From: Thermoactinomycetaceae bacterium
GTDB taxonomy: Bacteria > Bacillota > Bacilli > Thermoactinomycetales > Thermoactinomycetaceae
Reading direction: 5' to 3'
Assembly: GCA_025449475.1 (NCBI GenBank)
Contig: JANWJM010000090.1
Span: 1 to 5,845, forward strand
DNA: 5,845 bases
The notes beneath the pieces are model-generated. The model was not told the DNA's origin, made no database searches, and worked only from the letters and a program-made list of their open reading frames with translations. A program made the translations under genes and the position numbers. This document shows, piece after piece, positions 5,780 to 5,845 of the stretch. The stretch's first letter is position 1; the number at the start of each line of letters is the position of its first letter.

Positions 5780-5845
5780 CGATAAAAAGTACAAAAACGA
5801 ATGAAAAACATGTTTGGGGTTCTTTCCTCGCCAACGCCAGTTGGC
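5780..5845. other. Window end, no gene recognised; small hairpin at the edge
   Basis: This stretch holds no gene I can recognise. GCCAAC (5830-5835) and GTTGGC (5840-5845) form a 6-bp stem with loop GCCA that is cut by the window edge. The minus strand has no stop codon in any frame from 5845 down to 5732, so the end of a minus-strand gene cannot be excluded. Confidence 0.35.

Noticed and set aside
3286..5823. GGGGTTCTT shared between the gerC terminator and the right end as a repeat
   Set aside because: Only nine bases match and the flanks differ; this can be chance.
1..5845. CRISPR arrays, tRNA or rRNA genes, insertion sequences
   Set aside because: I saw no regularly spaced repeats, cloverleaf-like segments, rRNA-like stretches, transposase frames or paired terminal repeats.

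Overview
The window looks like a piece of a low-GC, endospore-forming Firmicutes chromosome (Bacillales-type). The evidence is a spore germinant-receptor operon, strong AAGGAG-type ribosome binding sites, AT-rich codon use and Rho-independent terminators. Species cannot be named from the sequence; a Thermoactinomycetaceae or Bacillaceae relative is only a guess.

Left half (1-3296, + strand): a germinant receptor operon in the order gerB - gerA - gerC. The GerB-type permease is cut by the left window edge. Its 3' end overlaps gerA by 41 nt, and gerA overlaps gerC by 4 nt (ATGA), so the three subunits are probably translationally coupled. Together they would form an inner-membrane receptor that senses a nutrient germinant. 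A strong 11-bp stem-loop follows gerC at once.

Middle (3297-4227): a small holin-like membrane protein of the phi LC3 type lies on the minus strand, convergent with gerC and sharing its stem-loop. No lysin gene is beside it. About 310 bp follow with no convincing intact gene. They hold a + strand reading frame that looks protein-like but is broken by an in-frame TGA, probably a gene remnant. A DUF1294 membrane protein (minus strand) comes next. It is divergent from a larger + strand gene, and the two promoter regions interleave within about 50 bp. The DUF1294 transcript may be nearly leaderless.

Right part (4228-5845): a 325-residue protein with two N-terminal B-box-like zinc-binding modules and about four C-terminal membrane helices. 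After it, 5206-5700 contains only short, competing frames on both strands and no gene that I can support firmly. Two stem-loops at 5705-5728 and 5742-5779 close the region. The last 60-odd bases hold no recognisable gene.

Only the ger genes form a clear functional unit. The holin-like, DUF1294 and zinc-finger membrane proteins are independently transcribed accessory genes of unknown role. I did not find convincing evidence of a new multi-gene system. The best leads are the zinc-finger membrane protein, the orphan holin and the unexplained coding fragments.
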